Shown here: positions 29,427-36,315 of the stretch, in pieces
How positions within the stretch are numbered: position 1 is the stretch's first letter
How the letters are laid out: every line of letters starts with the position of its first letter
From: Oceanipulchritudo sp049975345
GTDB taxonomy: Bacteria; Verrucomicrobiota; Verrucomicrobiia; Opitutales; Oceanipulchritudinaceae
Length of the DNA: 64,000 nt
Assembly: GCA_049975345.1 (NCBI GenBank)
Contig: JBNGDP010000002.1
Location: 31,667-95,666 of the forward strand
Reading direction: 5' to 3'
The notes under the pieces: model-generated
Told to the model about the DNA's origin: nothing
Seen by the model: only the letters and a program-made list of their open reading frames with translations
Database searches by the model: none
Translations under genes and position numbers: made by a program

Positions 29427-30153
29427 TGATCGATTCAATGGTGATTTTCAATTCATCGCGGTTCTTGATCTGCTCGATCTTTCCCGCCCGCAGATAGACG
29501 ACCCGGTCGGAGACGCTGAGCATGCGATGGTCGTGGGTCGCGGAAATGACCGTCACCCCGCGCTCGTCGCTCATCCGGCTGAGCAGCTCGACAATCGAGG
29601 TCGCGGTCTTCGTGTCGAGGTTGCCGGTGGGCTCGTCGGCGAGGATGATCATCGGGTCGTTGGCAAGGGCGCGGGCGATGGCCACGCGCTGTTGCTGCCC
29701 GCCGGAAAGCTCCCCGGGCAGGTGCCCGGTACGCTCCCCGAGCCCGACCGTCTCCAGCAGCCCGGCCGCCTTTTCCGCCGCCTCCTTCTCGCTGAGACCG
29801 AGAAACCGCATCGGCAGGGCGACATTCTCCAGCGCGGTCACGACCTCGATCAGGTTGTAGTTCTGGAAAATGTATCCAATATTCCGGCACCGCAGCCAGG
29901 CCAGCTCGGCGGACTTCATGCGTCGCAGTTCCTGGCCACCGAGGGAGATCGTTCCGGCCGTCGGAAAGTCCAGCGCGCCGATGATATTGAAGAAGGTGGT
30001 CTTTCCGCTCCCTGAGGGCCCCATGAGGGAGATGTATTCCCCTTGCAGGATGTCCAGCGTGATGCCGTCGAGGGCCCGCACCTCATCCTCCCCCTTCCCG
30101 TAGGAGCGGACGATGTTCTCGGCGTGCACCAGGACCTGTCCGTTGCCGCTCAT
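29419..30153 (-). CDS. ABC transporter ATP-binding protein, MacB/LolD type (second copy)
   Basis: This 244-aa ATPase has Walker A GPSGSGKTT, Q-loop FQNYNLIEVVTALENV, signature LSGGQQQRVAIARAL, Walker B IILADEPTGNLD and H-loop SATHDH. These spacings and the ENVALPMRF segment place it with LolD/MacB/FtsE ATPases, which drive FtsX-fold permeases by mechanotransmission instead of classic import. It overlaps the preceding ATPase by 4 bp (ATGA). With that gene it gives two different ATPases for the operon's two FtsX-type permeases, which could form a heteromeric exporter or two related complexes. Confidence 0.9.
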   Translation of the reverse strand: MSGNGQVLVHAENIVRSYGKGEDEVRALDGITLDILQGEYISLMGPSGSGKTTFFNIIGALDFPTAGTISLGGQELRRMKSAELAWLRCRNIGYIFQNYNLIEVVTALENVALPMRFLGLSEKEAAEKAAGLLETVGLGERTGHLPGELSGGQQQRVAIARALANDPMIILADEPTGNLDTKTATSIVELLSRMSDERGVTVISATHDHRMLSVSDRVVYLRAGKIEQIKNRDELKITIESIND

Positions 30154-30986
30154 GCGTGGTGCTCCTCCATTCCCCCCACGTTGATGTCAACGTCCTCGCG
30201 GCGGGCCAGTTTCTTCACGCGGCCGTCCTCCATCCAGAGGATCCGGTCGGAGATATCCAGCATCTTGTGGTCGTGGGTCGAGCAGATCACCGTCACCCCC
30301 TGCTCGCGGTTCATCTCCTTCATCAAGGCGATGATTTCCTCCCCTGTCTTGAAATCAAGGTTCGCGGTCGGCTCGTCGGCCAGGATGATCGCGGGCTGGT
30401 TGGCAAAGGCCCGCGCAATGGCCACCCGCTGCTGCTGCCCCCCGGACAGCTCCTTCGGGGTGTGCAGCAGCCGGTGCCCCAGCCCCACCCGCTTTAAAAT
30501 CTCCACGCCGCGGTCCTGCGCCTCCTCCGGGGGAACCCCCGCGAACAGCATCGGCAGGGTCACGTTTTCCAGCGCGCTCATCGCCTTCACGATGTTGTAG
30601 CTCTGGAAAATGTAGCCGATCTTGCGGCAGCGCAGCCAGGCCAGCTCGCCCGCGTCCAGTTGCGCAATGTCGATCTCGTCAATATAGACACTGCCGCGGG
30701 TCGGCTTGATCAACCCGCCGACCACGTTGAAAAAGGTGGTCTTCCCGCTCCCCGAAGGCCCCATGATGGAGATGTATTCCCCGGTCACGATGTCCACATC
30801 CACCCCCTGCAGGGCATGGATCGTCTCCGCGCCCATCCGGTACTCCTTGCACACCTCCCGCGCCATCACGGTGTAGTCCAGCGCGTCGGAAAGGTCGGAC
30901 CAGTCCATGGGAAGGGACGCACTGGACGATATGGACTCCATGGACGGGATGGACCCTTGACCTTCTTCCTTGGACCCTTGACCCAT
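30150..30986 (-). CDS. ABC transporter ATP-binding protein, MacB/LolD type (first copy) with repetitive N-terminal extension
   Basis: This ATPase of about 278 aa has Walker A GPSGSGKTT, signature LSGGQQQRVAIARAF, Walker B IILADEPTANLD and H-loop STHDHK. Relative to its neighbour it carries about 40 extra N-terminal residues, low in complexity and rich in Ser, Gly and Gln (MGQGSKEEGQGSIPSMES). They are encoded by short tandem DNA repeats. The ATG at 30986 lies 1 bp after the stop of the minimal FtsX gene, with a GGGAGGGG ribosome site about 9 nt upstream. The open frame extends to 31058, but that part lies inside the FtsX gene and was not used. It ends in a 4-bp ATGA overlap with the second ATPase. 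Confidence 0.88.
   Translation of the reverse strand: MGQGSKEEGQGSIPSMESISSSASLPMDWSDLSDALDYTVMAREVCKEYRMGAETIHALQGVDVDIVTGEYISIMGPSGSGKTTFFNVVGGLIKPTRGSVYIDEIDIAQLDAGELAWLRCRKIGYIFQSYNIVKAMSALENVTLPMLFAGVPPEEAQDRGVEILKRVGLGHRLLHTPKELSGGQQQRVAIARAFANQPAIILADEPTANLDFKTGEEIIALMKEMNREQGVTVICSTHDHKMLDISDRILWMEDGRVKKLARREDVDINVGGMEEHHA
30924..30984. repeat. Short tandem repeats encoding the ATPase N-terminal extension
   Basis: On the plus strand, 30924-30950 holds three nonamers of the form GGACNNNAT. It is followed at 30950-30984 by five heptamers: TGGACCC, TTGACCT, TCTTCCT, TGGACCC, TTGACCC. The array begins one base after the ATPase start codon. Because heptamers are not multiples of three, a change in copy number would shift the ATPase reading frame. 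A related heptamer array lies at 49710-49737. Confidence 0.8.
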
Positions 30987-30987
30987 A

Positions 30988-31572
30988 TCACTTATCCCCT
31001 CCCATGGCCTCGACGGGCGGCATTCTGGCGGCGATCCAGGCGGGAACGCTGGCGCCAAAGGTGGTCAGGAAAAAACCGATAAAGAGCGTGAGGAGAACCT
31101 TCCACCAGAGGCCGTCCCAGGCGGGTGATTTCAGAAAGTCCAGACCGGATTCCCACAAACCCATGCCGGCGGAAAACAGCAGCCCGAGGACCGCGCCCAT
31201 GGCGGCCCCGGCAAGGCCCACCATGGCGGCTTCCAGAAGCACGCTGAGCAGTACAAAGGAATCGAGGGCCCCGAGGCACTTGATGGTGCCGATTTCCCGG
31301 TAGCGCTGGGTAACCGACATCAGCATGGTGTTGAGGACCCCCGCCATGCTCACAATGAGGCTCAGGGTCAGCATGAGCATCCATTTTTCACGCTCGAGGG
31401 CATCCCCGGCGGGACTGGTCAGGAGAAAAACGACAAAGGAGCAGCTGGCGGTTACGGTGAGCAGGGTCAGCACGGTTCGCCCCAGACGCAGGCGCAGGCT
31501 GCTCTTCGCGATGGACCACACGAGGGAGGGTCGCAAACGTAGTCGTTTTTTTTCCCAAGGGTTCTCAGGCAT
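30988..31572 (-). CDS. Minimal FtsX-type ABC permease lacking the periplasmic core domain
   Basis: This permease of about 194 aa is made of the FtsX transmembrane fold only. The first helix (LVWSIAKSSLRLRLGRTVL and onwards) is followed almost directly by the second. The usual MacB periplasmic core of about 200 residues between them is missing. VLNTMLMSVTQRYREIGT, containing the coupling helix, and the C-terminal WIAARMPPVEAMGG are typical of the family. The ATG at 31572 is preceded by GGAA at 6 nt. An open frame extends to 31695 but runs into the terminator of the upstream operon. It is the first gene of the six-gene operon and would need one of the two following ATPases to function. Confidence 0.85.
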   Translation of the reverse strand: MPENPWEKKRLRLRPSLVWSIAKSSLRLRLGRTVLTLLTVTASCSFVVFLLTSPAGDALEREKWMLMLTLSLIVSMAGVLNTMLMSVTQRYREIGTIKCLGALDSFVLLSVLLEAAMVGLAGAAMGAVLGLLFSAGMGLWESGLDFLKSPAWDGLWWKVLLTLFIGFFLTTFGASVPAWIAARMPPVEAMGGDK

Positions 31573-31622
31573 CGGATTTCCAGGGGCGGTTAAGGTGTCA
31601 GGATTCAGAGACAGAACCCCGA

Positions 31623-31640
31623 CCGGATAAGGTCTGTCAA
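31623..31640 (-). promoter_or_regulatory. Possible promoter/operator of the six-gene envelope operon
   Basis: Reading the minus strand, a TTGACA (31640-31635) is followed by the interrupted palindrome GACC-TTATCC-GGTC, about 60 bp upstream of the first start codon. It lies just after the terminator of the ECF sigma operon. No convincing -10 box was found at the normal spacing, so this is a weak call. Confidence 0.25.
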
Positions 31641-31671
31641 GCCCTACTGAACCAGAAGCAAAAATTGGCGC

Positions 31672-31709
31672 AAAAAATCCCAACCCCGGTCGCAAAGGAG
31701 CAACCGGGG
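31672..31709 (-). terminator. Rho-independent terminator of the sigma-factor operon
   Basis: Reading the minus strand after the stop at 31721, a 7-bp stem (CCCCGGT with ACCGGGG, plus-strand positions 31703-31709 and 31684-31690) encloses 12 nt. It is followed within 6 nt by a run of six T. This separates the sigma operon from the envelope operon that starts at 31572. Confidence 0.72.
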
Positions 31710-31720
31710 GCGGGGAAAGC

Positions 31721-32182
31721 CTACTCCAACTGGAGGATCAGGAGGTAGCTTCCGCCGTCTTTTCCGCTGCGCGGCCCGCCGAGGACAGCAGGGCTTTCCG
31801 GGCGGAGCTGGATGCGCGTATGCAGGAGGCGCTTGGAGCCGCGGGTCCAGGTCAGATCGGCCATGAGGCCGCGCCGACCGCCCTCCTCGGCCCGCAGGCT
31901 GAGGGCCTGTCCCCCGCCAAGGCCCACCGATCCCTCTCCGGGAACCTCGATCCGCAGCGATTTGCGGCTGACCTGGCGGTAACTGTTGAAGCGAAAGAGC
32001 CGCTGCAAGGTCCCGGCATACGGACGCAGGGCGGAATCAACGCCTCCCTCGCCACCATCGGCCTCGACAAGAATCACCGTGATGCGGGCGTTGTCTTCCG
32101 CCGCATGAAGGGCCGGAACGGCAAGGAATGGATATCCCAGGGCAAGGATGCCGACCAGGAGGTTGGATGCTCGTACTTTCAT
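31721..32182 (-). CDS. Small exported protein encoded with an ECF sigma factor
   Basis: This protein of about 153 aa starts with a signal peptide (MKVRASNLLVGILALG, ending near HAAEDN). A soluble beta-rich domain follows, without recognised family motifs. Its ATG overlaps the stop of the sigma-factor gene by 4 bp (ATGA), so it is translationally coupled. Position suggests a periplasmic effector or sensor of the same envelope-response operon, but I do not recognise the family. The longer frame to 32260 lies inside the sigma gene. Confidence 0.7.
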   Translation of the reverse strand: MKVRASNLLVGILALGYPFLAVPALHAAEDNARITVILVEADGGEGGVDSALRPYAGTLQRLFRFNSYRQVSRKSLRIEVPGEGSVGLGGGQALSLRAEEGGRRGLMADLTWTRGSKRLLHTRIQLRPESPAVLGGPRSGKDGGSYLLILQLE

Positions 32183-32778
32183 GACAGGTCTTTCGCTAAA
32201 ACGGATTGAAGTTTTTTTCGGGCATGGAACAGGCGGGACATGACCGTACCGGTCTTGCAACCGAGCAGCTCGCTGATTTCCGCATAACTGTACCCTTCAT
32301 ATTCGCGGAGGACAAGCACCGTTCGCTGCTCTTCCGGCAACATCCCGAGCGCCTCCTCGATCCTGGCCCCGAGTTCCTTGTCCTCCAGTTGCCGGTCGGG
32401 CATATCGGTGGCAACGGGCTCCGGCGGGTCCGCCGCGCCGGGTTCGGCTACTCCCGAAAGGAAGCGTACGAAGCGCCGCCCCAGGCTTTTGCGCCTCCGC
32501 AGGGCATCCAGGGCGCAATTCACGGCGATGCGGTGGATCCAGGTCGTGTAGAGGGATTGGAAATTGTAGGAGCTGCGCTTTTCCCAAGCCTTGATCCAGG
32601 CCGTCTGGGCGACATCATGGGCCTCGGCCTCGTCCCCGATGAGGGCCCAGACCGTCCGGTGGACCCGCGGGTAGAGCTGACGGAAGAGCTGCCCGAAGGC
32701 CTTTCGGTTTCCCTTGCAGGCCGCCCGCGCCAGCGGCTCCGGGTAGGTCCCCTCGGCTTGCCGGCTGTCACTCCCCAT
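32179..32778 (-). CDS. RNA polymerase sigma factor, ECF (sigma-70 family)
   Basis: This 199-aa ECF sigma factor has region 2 at about residues 25-95 (DEAEAHDVAQTAWIKAWEK) and region 4 at about 140-195 (LPEEQRTVLVLREYEGYS, then a helix-turn-helix with YAEISELLGCKTGTVMSRL). It redirects RNA polymerase to a small regulon when released from its anti-sigma factor. The anti-sigma-like gene lies upstream in the same direction (48 bp gap) and the small exported protein overlaps downstream. Sigma usually precedes anti-sigma, so this order is reversed. The targets are unknown; the adjacent envelope operon is a natural candidate. Confidence 0.92.
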   Translation of the reverse strand: MGSDSRQAEGTYPEPLARAACKGNRKAFGQLFRQLYPRVHRTVWALIGDEAEAHDVAQTAWIKAWEKRSSYNFQSLYTTWIHRIAVNCALDALRRRKSLGRRFVRFLSGVAEPGAADPPEPVATDMPDRQLEDKELGARIEEALGMLPEEQRTVLVLREYEGYSYAEISELLGCKTGTVMSRLFHARKKLQSVLAKDLS

Positions 32779-32825
32779 TGGCGCTCAGGATTGGCATTCG
32801 ATAAAGGGTAAACAGTTGGTTCTGT

Positions 32826-33299
32826 TCAGCTTTCCTCCGGCTCTTCTTCCAGGACCCATACCACGGTCCACCCGCTTGGTTGATCAATGTAAACAATGGG
32901 GGTGGCCCCCTCCAGGTCCGTTTCCACCATTTCCACGGTTGCCCCAAGGGGCCTTTCGCGAGCGGCCTGATCGCCGGCCTGGCGGAAGGGCAGCCAAACG
33001 GCGATTCCCAGCGCCATGACCGCTGCTGCGGCGGCCATCACCTGTGGAAAGGACAGTACCCTGGACGCGCGTTCCTGTTCCGAGCGGTTGAGCTTTTCCA
33101 GGAACTCGCCCCAGGTTCCCTCGACATCGATGGAGCCCGCGTGGGCTTCCTGCAGGGCTTCCCGGGTCCGGGAAAGCCCCTTCACGAAATCCCGCGCTTG
33201 CGCATCCCGTTCCAGCAGGGACTCGATCTCCCCGCATTCCGTGGCGGACACCTCTCCGTCAAACCACGACTGGAGTCGTCTGGCTCTTGCCTCATTCAT
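32826..33299 (-). CDS. Membrane-anchored anti-sigma-factor-like protein
   Basis: This protein of about 157 aa starts at MNEARARRLQSWFDGEVS; the frame further upstream crosses a terminator-like hairpin and was excluded. The N-terminal 75 residues are helical and acidic, like the sigma-binding domain of anti-sigma factors (SATECGEIESLLERD). They lack the His-x3-Cys-x2-Cys zinc motif. One transmembrane helix lies at about 88-107, followed by a short periplasmic tail ending in acidic residues. Position directly upstream of the ECF sigma gene supports the role. No sequence-specific family was recognised. Confidence 0.68.
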   Translation of the reverse strand: MNEARARRLQSWFDGEVSATECGEIESLLERDAQARDFVKGLSRTREALQEAHAGSIDVEGTWGEFLEKLNRSEQERASRVLSFPQVMAAAAAVMALGIAVWLPFRQAGDQAARERPLGATVEMVETDLEGATPIVYIDQPSGWTVVWVLEEEPEES

Positions 33300-33323
33300 T
33301 GCAGGTTGTCGGTAAGGTTGACA

Positions 33324-33354
33324 GAAACAGGACGGGTCGTCCAGACCCGTCCTG
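33324..33354 (-). terminator. Probable terminator behind the small basic secreted protein
   Basis: An 11-bp perfect stem (33328-33338 with 33344-33354) encloses 5 nt. On the minus strand it is followed by TTTCTGT. It lies just after the stop at 33370 and just before the anti-sigma gene, so it separates the two units or attenuates read-through. The T-tract is short. Confidence 0.6.
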
Positions 33355-33369
33355 CCCCAGTTTGCAGTT

Positions 33370-33801
33370 TTAGTCACAGAACCCGCGGTCGTGATGCCTG
33401 CCGTGGTGCCGGACCCAGACCTTTTCACGGCGCCAGCCGTAGTGGCCGGGTTCCCAGACGCGGATCCGGTCCCCGCAGCGGTTCACCGTGAACTCCCAGC
33501 GACCGGGGATCCACACCCGGACGCGCTTGATTTCCCAATGCCCCTTTCCGCGATGACCGGGATGGCGGTCGTAGCGGTCGTGCCGGCCGCGGTCGTAGCG
33601 GTCATACCGGCCGCGGCGCTCTCCCACCGCGATGCTCACCCCGCCATGGTAATCATTGCTGTCCTCGATCACGGCCCCGGTGATGACCCCGGCGACAAAC
33701 CCGCCGAGGGCGGCCCAAGCCTCGTCATCGGCATGGGCGCGTGTCGTTGCCGGTCCAAGGAGCAGGGTGGCGATGATCAGTGTGCGAATGGTGTTTTTCA
33801 T
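33370..33801 (-). CDS. Small secreted Arg/His/Trp-rich protein (WxxGxW-like)
   Basis: This 143-aa protein has a signal peptide (MKNTIRTLIIATLLLGPA, cleavage near AHA) and a short Gly-zipper-like stretch (GGFVAGVITGAVIED). A strongly basic DRYDR/RHDRYDRH segment follows, then tryptophan repeats of the form W-x-PG-x-W (VWIPGRW, VWEPGHYGW). It resembles WxxGxW-type envelope proteins of unknown function. A good AAAGG ribosome site lies 7 nt before the ATG at 33801. A 10-bp inverted repeat abuts that site. The stable hairpin downstream probably ends its transcript. Confidence 0.75.
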   Translation of the reverse strand: MKNTIRTLIIATLLLGPATTRAHADDEAWAALGGFVAGVITGAVIEDSNDYHGGVSIAVGERRGRYDRYDRGRHDRYDRHPGHRGKGHWEIKRVRVWIPGRWEFTVNRCGDRIRVWEPGHYGWRREKVWVRHHGRHHDRGFCD

Positions 33802-33809
33802 GGTTTTCC

Positions 33810-33837
33810 TTTCGTTGAAGTCACCCGTTCAACGAAA
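33810..33837. promoter_or_regulatory. Perfect 10-bp inverted repeat at the ribosome site of the small secreted protein
   Basis: TTTCGTTGAA (33810-33819) and TTCAACGAAA (33828-33837) are exact reverse complements, separated by 8 nt. On the minus strand the last AAA of the repeat is part of the AAAGG ribosome site of the gene starting at 33801. It also lies 24 bp after the GH4 stop. It could be an operator, a translation-controlling hairpin or a terminator stem, but no T-tract follows it. Confidence 0.7.
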
Positions 33838-33861
33838 CCATCCGCGGGTTTATTCAAAAAA

Positions 33862-35361
33862 TCACCGGTAACCGGGCAGAAAATCCTTTTCCGCCTCGAA
33901 GAGCTCCTGCGCCATGTCGCGGACCTGGGCGGGGGTGCAGACCGCTGCCGTCAGGGGATCCACCATCAGGGCGTGGATCGCCATCTCCTTGCTCCGCTCA
34001 ATGGCGGCCTGCGCCCCCAGGCCGAACATCGATAGATTGCTCGCACAGAGCGCGGCCATCTGGGGAGGAAGAGCCCCGTAACGGGTGGGCTGCACGCCGT
34101 TTTGGTCCACCAGGCAGGCCACCTCCACGCAGGCGTCCTCCGGCAGGTTGGTGATCAGGCGCCCTCCCGGACCGTCATTGTTCATGACGTTTCCATGAAA
34201 GCGCCAGGCCGCGTTCTTTTCACGCGCCTCGATGATCCAGGCGGCAAATTCCCAGCTCCGCTTCCAATCCATCGGCTCATCCCCGCGCAGCATGGCGTTG
34301 CGGCTCTTGTCGGCCCCGGCGCGCCACTGCGGCCAGTTGGAGGCGTAGAAGCGGGAGCCCCCGTCGTAGCCGGCGCGCAGCAGCTTTCTTCCCTCCTCCG
34401 ATTTCCGGTAATAGGGAAGATACTCGGATAGATGTCCCGAGCTTTCCGTGACAAAGGCCCCGAACTGGCAGCACATGTCCTTGCGAACCAAATCACGCCG
34501 GTAATCCTCGGCATCTTCCGGATTCCGGTGCGCGCCGACATACTCATCCGGAAGGGTTCCGTCCTCATATTCCCTGATGGCCCGCTTGAGCTGCTGCTGG
34601 AAATCCCGCTTCAAGGCCGGATACAAATCCTTCCCCTTGTGCGCCAATGTCGTGAACCAGGCCAGGTGGTTGATCCCCGCGCATTCCCAGCGCAACTCCG
34701 GATAGGGGACACCCGCGTATCTCGCCAGCAAATGACTGGTCCCCTGCACGCTGTGACACAGCCCCACCACCTCCATCGAGGTCGCCCGGGCCGCCGCCGT
34801 GCACATCATGGCCATGGGGTTGGTGTAATTCAGCACCAGCGCATCCGGGCACAGCTCCTCGCAGTCGCGCAGGATGTCCAGCCAGGCCGGGATGGTGCGC
34901 AGGGCCTTGAAGAGTCCGCCAGGCCCGATGGTGTCCCCAATGCACTGGTCGATCCCGTATTTCAGCGGGATGTCGTTGTCGAATTCCACGCATTTGGTCC
35001 CGCTGACCTCGATGCTGTTGATCAGGTAATCGGTTCCCTTCAAGACCTTCCTCCGGTCCTCGGAGGCCACCACCTTCCAGTTTTTCCTGCCCAGATCGTC
35101 GGCCAGTTTGCGGATCAGCCGGGCCATCGTCCGCAGCCGGCCCCGGTCAATGTCGACCAACGCGATGGTCCCGCCCGCCGTGCCGGGTGTGCGCAGGATG
35201 TCGTTCATGATTCGCGGGGTGAACCCACTCCCCGCCCCCGTCATCGTGACCTTGATCGGACGCGTGAATTCACCGGCCAGGCTCTGCTCCATCGCATCCT
35301 GCGTGTGGGCCGCATGTCCGGCCGGACGCGCCGCTTTCCGGGAGGTGCTTTTCTTTTTCAT
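33862..35361 (-). CDS. GH4-family glycoside hydrolase (alpha-galactosidase/glucosidase type)
   Basis: This enzyme of about 499 aa belongs to the NAD- and divalent-metal-dependent GH4 family, which cleaves glycosides by an oxidation-elimination route. The Rossmann motif is MTGAGSGFTPRIMNDIL. The metal ligands appear as Cys in VGLCHSVQG (about residue 200) and His in GINHLAW (about 232). ALVLNYTNPMAMM is the usual catalytic-loop region. The first about 35 residues are basic and low in complexity, unlike the family core; the start at 35361 (MKKKS) is kept because no better start lies near the fold. Substrate specificity cannot be fixed. It is divergent from an AraC regulator that probably controls it. 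Confidence 0.88.
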   Translation of the reverse strand: MKKKSTSRKAARPAGHAAHTQDAMEQSLAGEFTRPIKVTMTGAGSGFTPRIMNDILRTPGTAGGTIALVDIDRGRLRTMARLIRKLADDLGRKNWKVVASEDRRKVLKGTDYLINSIEVSGTKCVEFDNDIPLKYGIDQCIGDTIGPGGLFKALRTIPAWLDILRDCEELCPDALVLNYTNPMAMMCTAAARATSMEVVGLCHSVQGTSHLLARYAGVPYPELRWECAGINHLAWFTTLAHKGKDLYPALKRDFQQQLKRAIREYEDGTLPDEYVGAHRNPEDAEDYRRDLVRKDMCCQFGAFVTESSGHLSEYLPYYRKSEEGRKLLRAGYDGGSRFYASNWPQWRAGADKSRNAMLRGDEPMDWKRSWEFAAWIIEAREKNAAWRFHGNVMNNDGPGGRLITNLPEDACVEVACLVDQNGVQPTRYGALPPQMAALCASNLSMFGLGAQAAIERSKEMAIHALMVDPLTAAVCTPAQVRDMAQELFEAEKDFLPGYR

Positions 35362-35401
35362 GGTCGCGTTATCCCCGAATGCAATCCCGGCGGCAACGGG
35401 T

Positions 35402-35428
35402 AATTGCTTGATATGTAATGAGCAAATT
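35402..35428. promoter_or_regulatory. Possible AraC operator between GH4 and araC-type genes
   Basis: The 81-bp gap between the divergent genes is AT-rich. It holds an imperfect inverted repeat, AATTGCT (35402-35408) with AGCAAATT (35421-35428), separated by 12 nt. Position suits a regulator site controlling both genes. The match is short, so this is tentative. Confidence 0.3.
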
Positions 35429-35442
35429 GTGATATCTTTCCC

Positions 35443-36315
35443 ATGCCTGCCTACGCAAACGCCCTTGAACACGTGCCGGAAATCGTCCATTCCGAGCGGG
35501 AAGCGGTTGAACGGGAGACCTATTTCTGGGACAACCGCAACCGGGAACCCTCCGGCACGGTTGTGATCCAGCGCACCCTTTCCGGAGCGGCTGTCCTCAT
35601 TGACCGGAGAGGGGAACAGGAAGTGCCCCCGGGAAAAGCCATGCTCTTTGTCTACGGGGAGGCGACCGCCTACAGGATTGGTCAACCCGGCCAACGGCCC
35701 TACATCCATGAGTACACGGTGATCCGTAGTGCGGGCGGGATTTCCGAACTGGTCCGCCAGATCCGTGAGGATTTCGGAAGCGTGCTCACCATCGCCGACA
35801 ACGGGGAGGGGGCCCGGTTGATCCATGAGATTTGTGGCATCTTCCGGGAAAGACAATCCAGGGACCAGCTGCAGATGGCTGAACTGGCCTACAGGCTTCT
35901 CCTTGCCGTTTACCGGGAACAATTGACGGGCATCCGGGGAAGCGATCCCGTTTCCTACCTGCGCTTCATCCTGCAAACCCGGTTCCGCAGTCCGAAGAAC
36001 CTCAAGGAGTGGATGTCGGGACTCGGAATGACACGGGAGCACCTGACACGACAATTCGCGGAACGGTACGGGGAGGGGCCGGCGGCCTACCTGCGCCATC
36101 TCCGCCTGAACCATGCCCGCCTCCTGGCCCGGACAACGATTATGCCGGTGGAGGATATCGCCAGCGCCAGCGGATTCGGAAGCGCCCAGACCTTCCGCCG
36201 CGCCTACCGGCGGCAGTTTGGAATGCCGGTCGGGGTGGAGCGGCCCGCAAGCCGCCTGCCCCCTACCCGATCTCGAGGATCAGGTCCCCCTTGGCCAGGA
36301 TCTGCCCGGGTTTGA
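35443..36315 (+). CDS. AraC-family transcriptional regulator
   Basis: This 290-aa regulator has an N-terminal cupin-like ligand-binding region (about residues 20-110, SGAAVLIDRRGEQEVPPGKAM) and a C-terminal double helix-turn-helix of AraC type at about 185-280 (MTREHLTRQFAERYG, then ASASGFGSAQTFRRAYRRQFG). It is divergent from the GH4 gene and probably activates it in response to the sugar. The last about 15 residues (Pro, Arg and Gly rich) follow the domain. Their codons overlap the convergent biotin-carrier gene by 53 bp on the opposite strand. Confidence 0.88.
   Translation: MPAYANALEHVPEIVHSEREAVERETYFWDNRNREPSGTVVIQRTLSGAAVLIDRRGEQEVPPGKAMLFVYGEATAYRIGQPGQRPYIHEYTVIRSAGGISELVRQIREDFGSVLTIADNGEGARLIHEICGIFRERQSRDQLQMAELAYRLLLAVYREQLTGIRGSDPVSYLRFILQTRFRSPKNLKEWMSGLGMTREHLTRQFAERYGEGPAAYLRHLRLNHARLLARTTIMPVEDIASASGFGSAQTFRRAYRRQFGMPVGVERPASRLPPTRSRGSGPPWPGSARV

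Noticed and set aside
26880..29429. 849-codon open frame on the plus strand
   Set aside because: It mirrors the OPT-like membrane protein in antisense; its composition is dominated by Glu, Arg, Gly and His with no domain.
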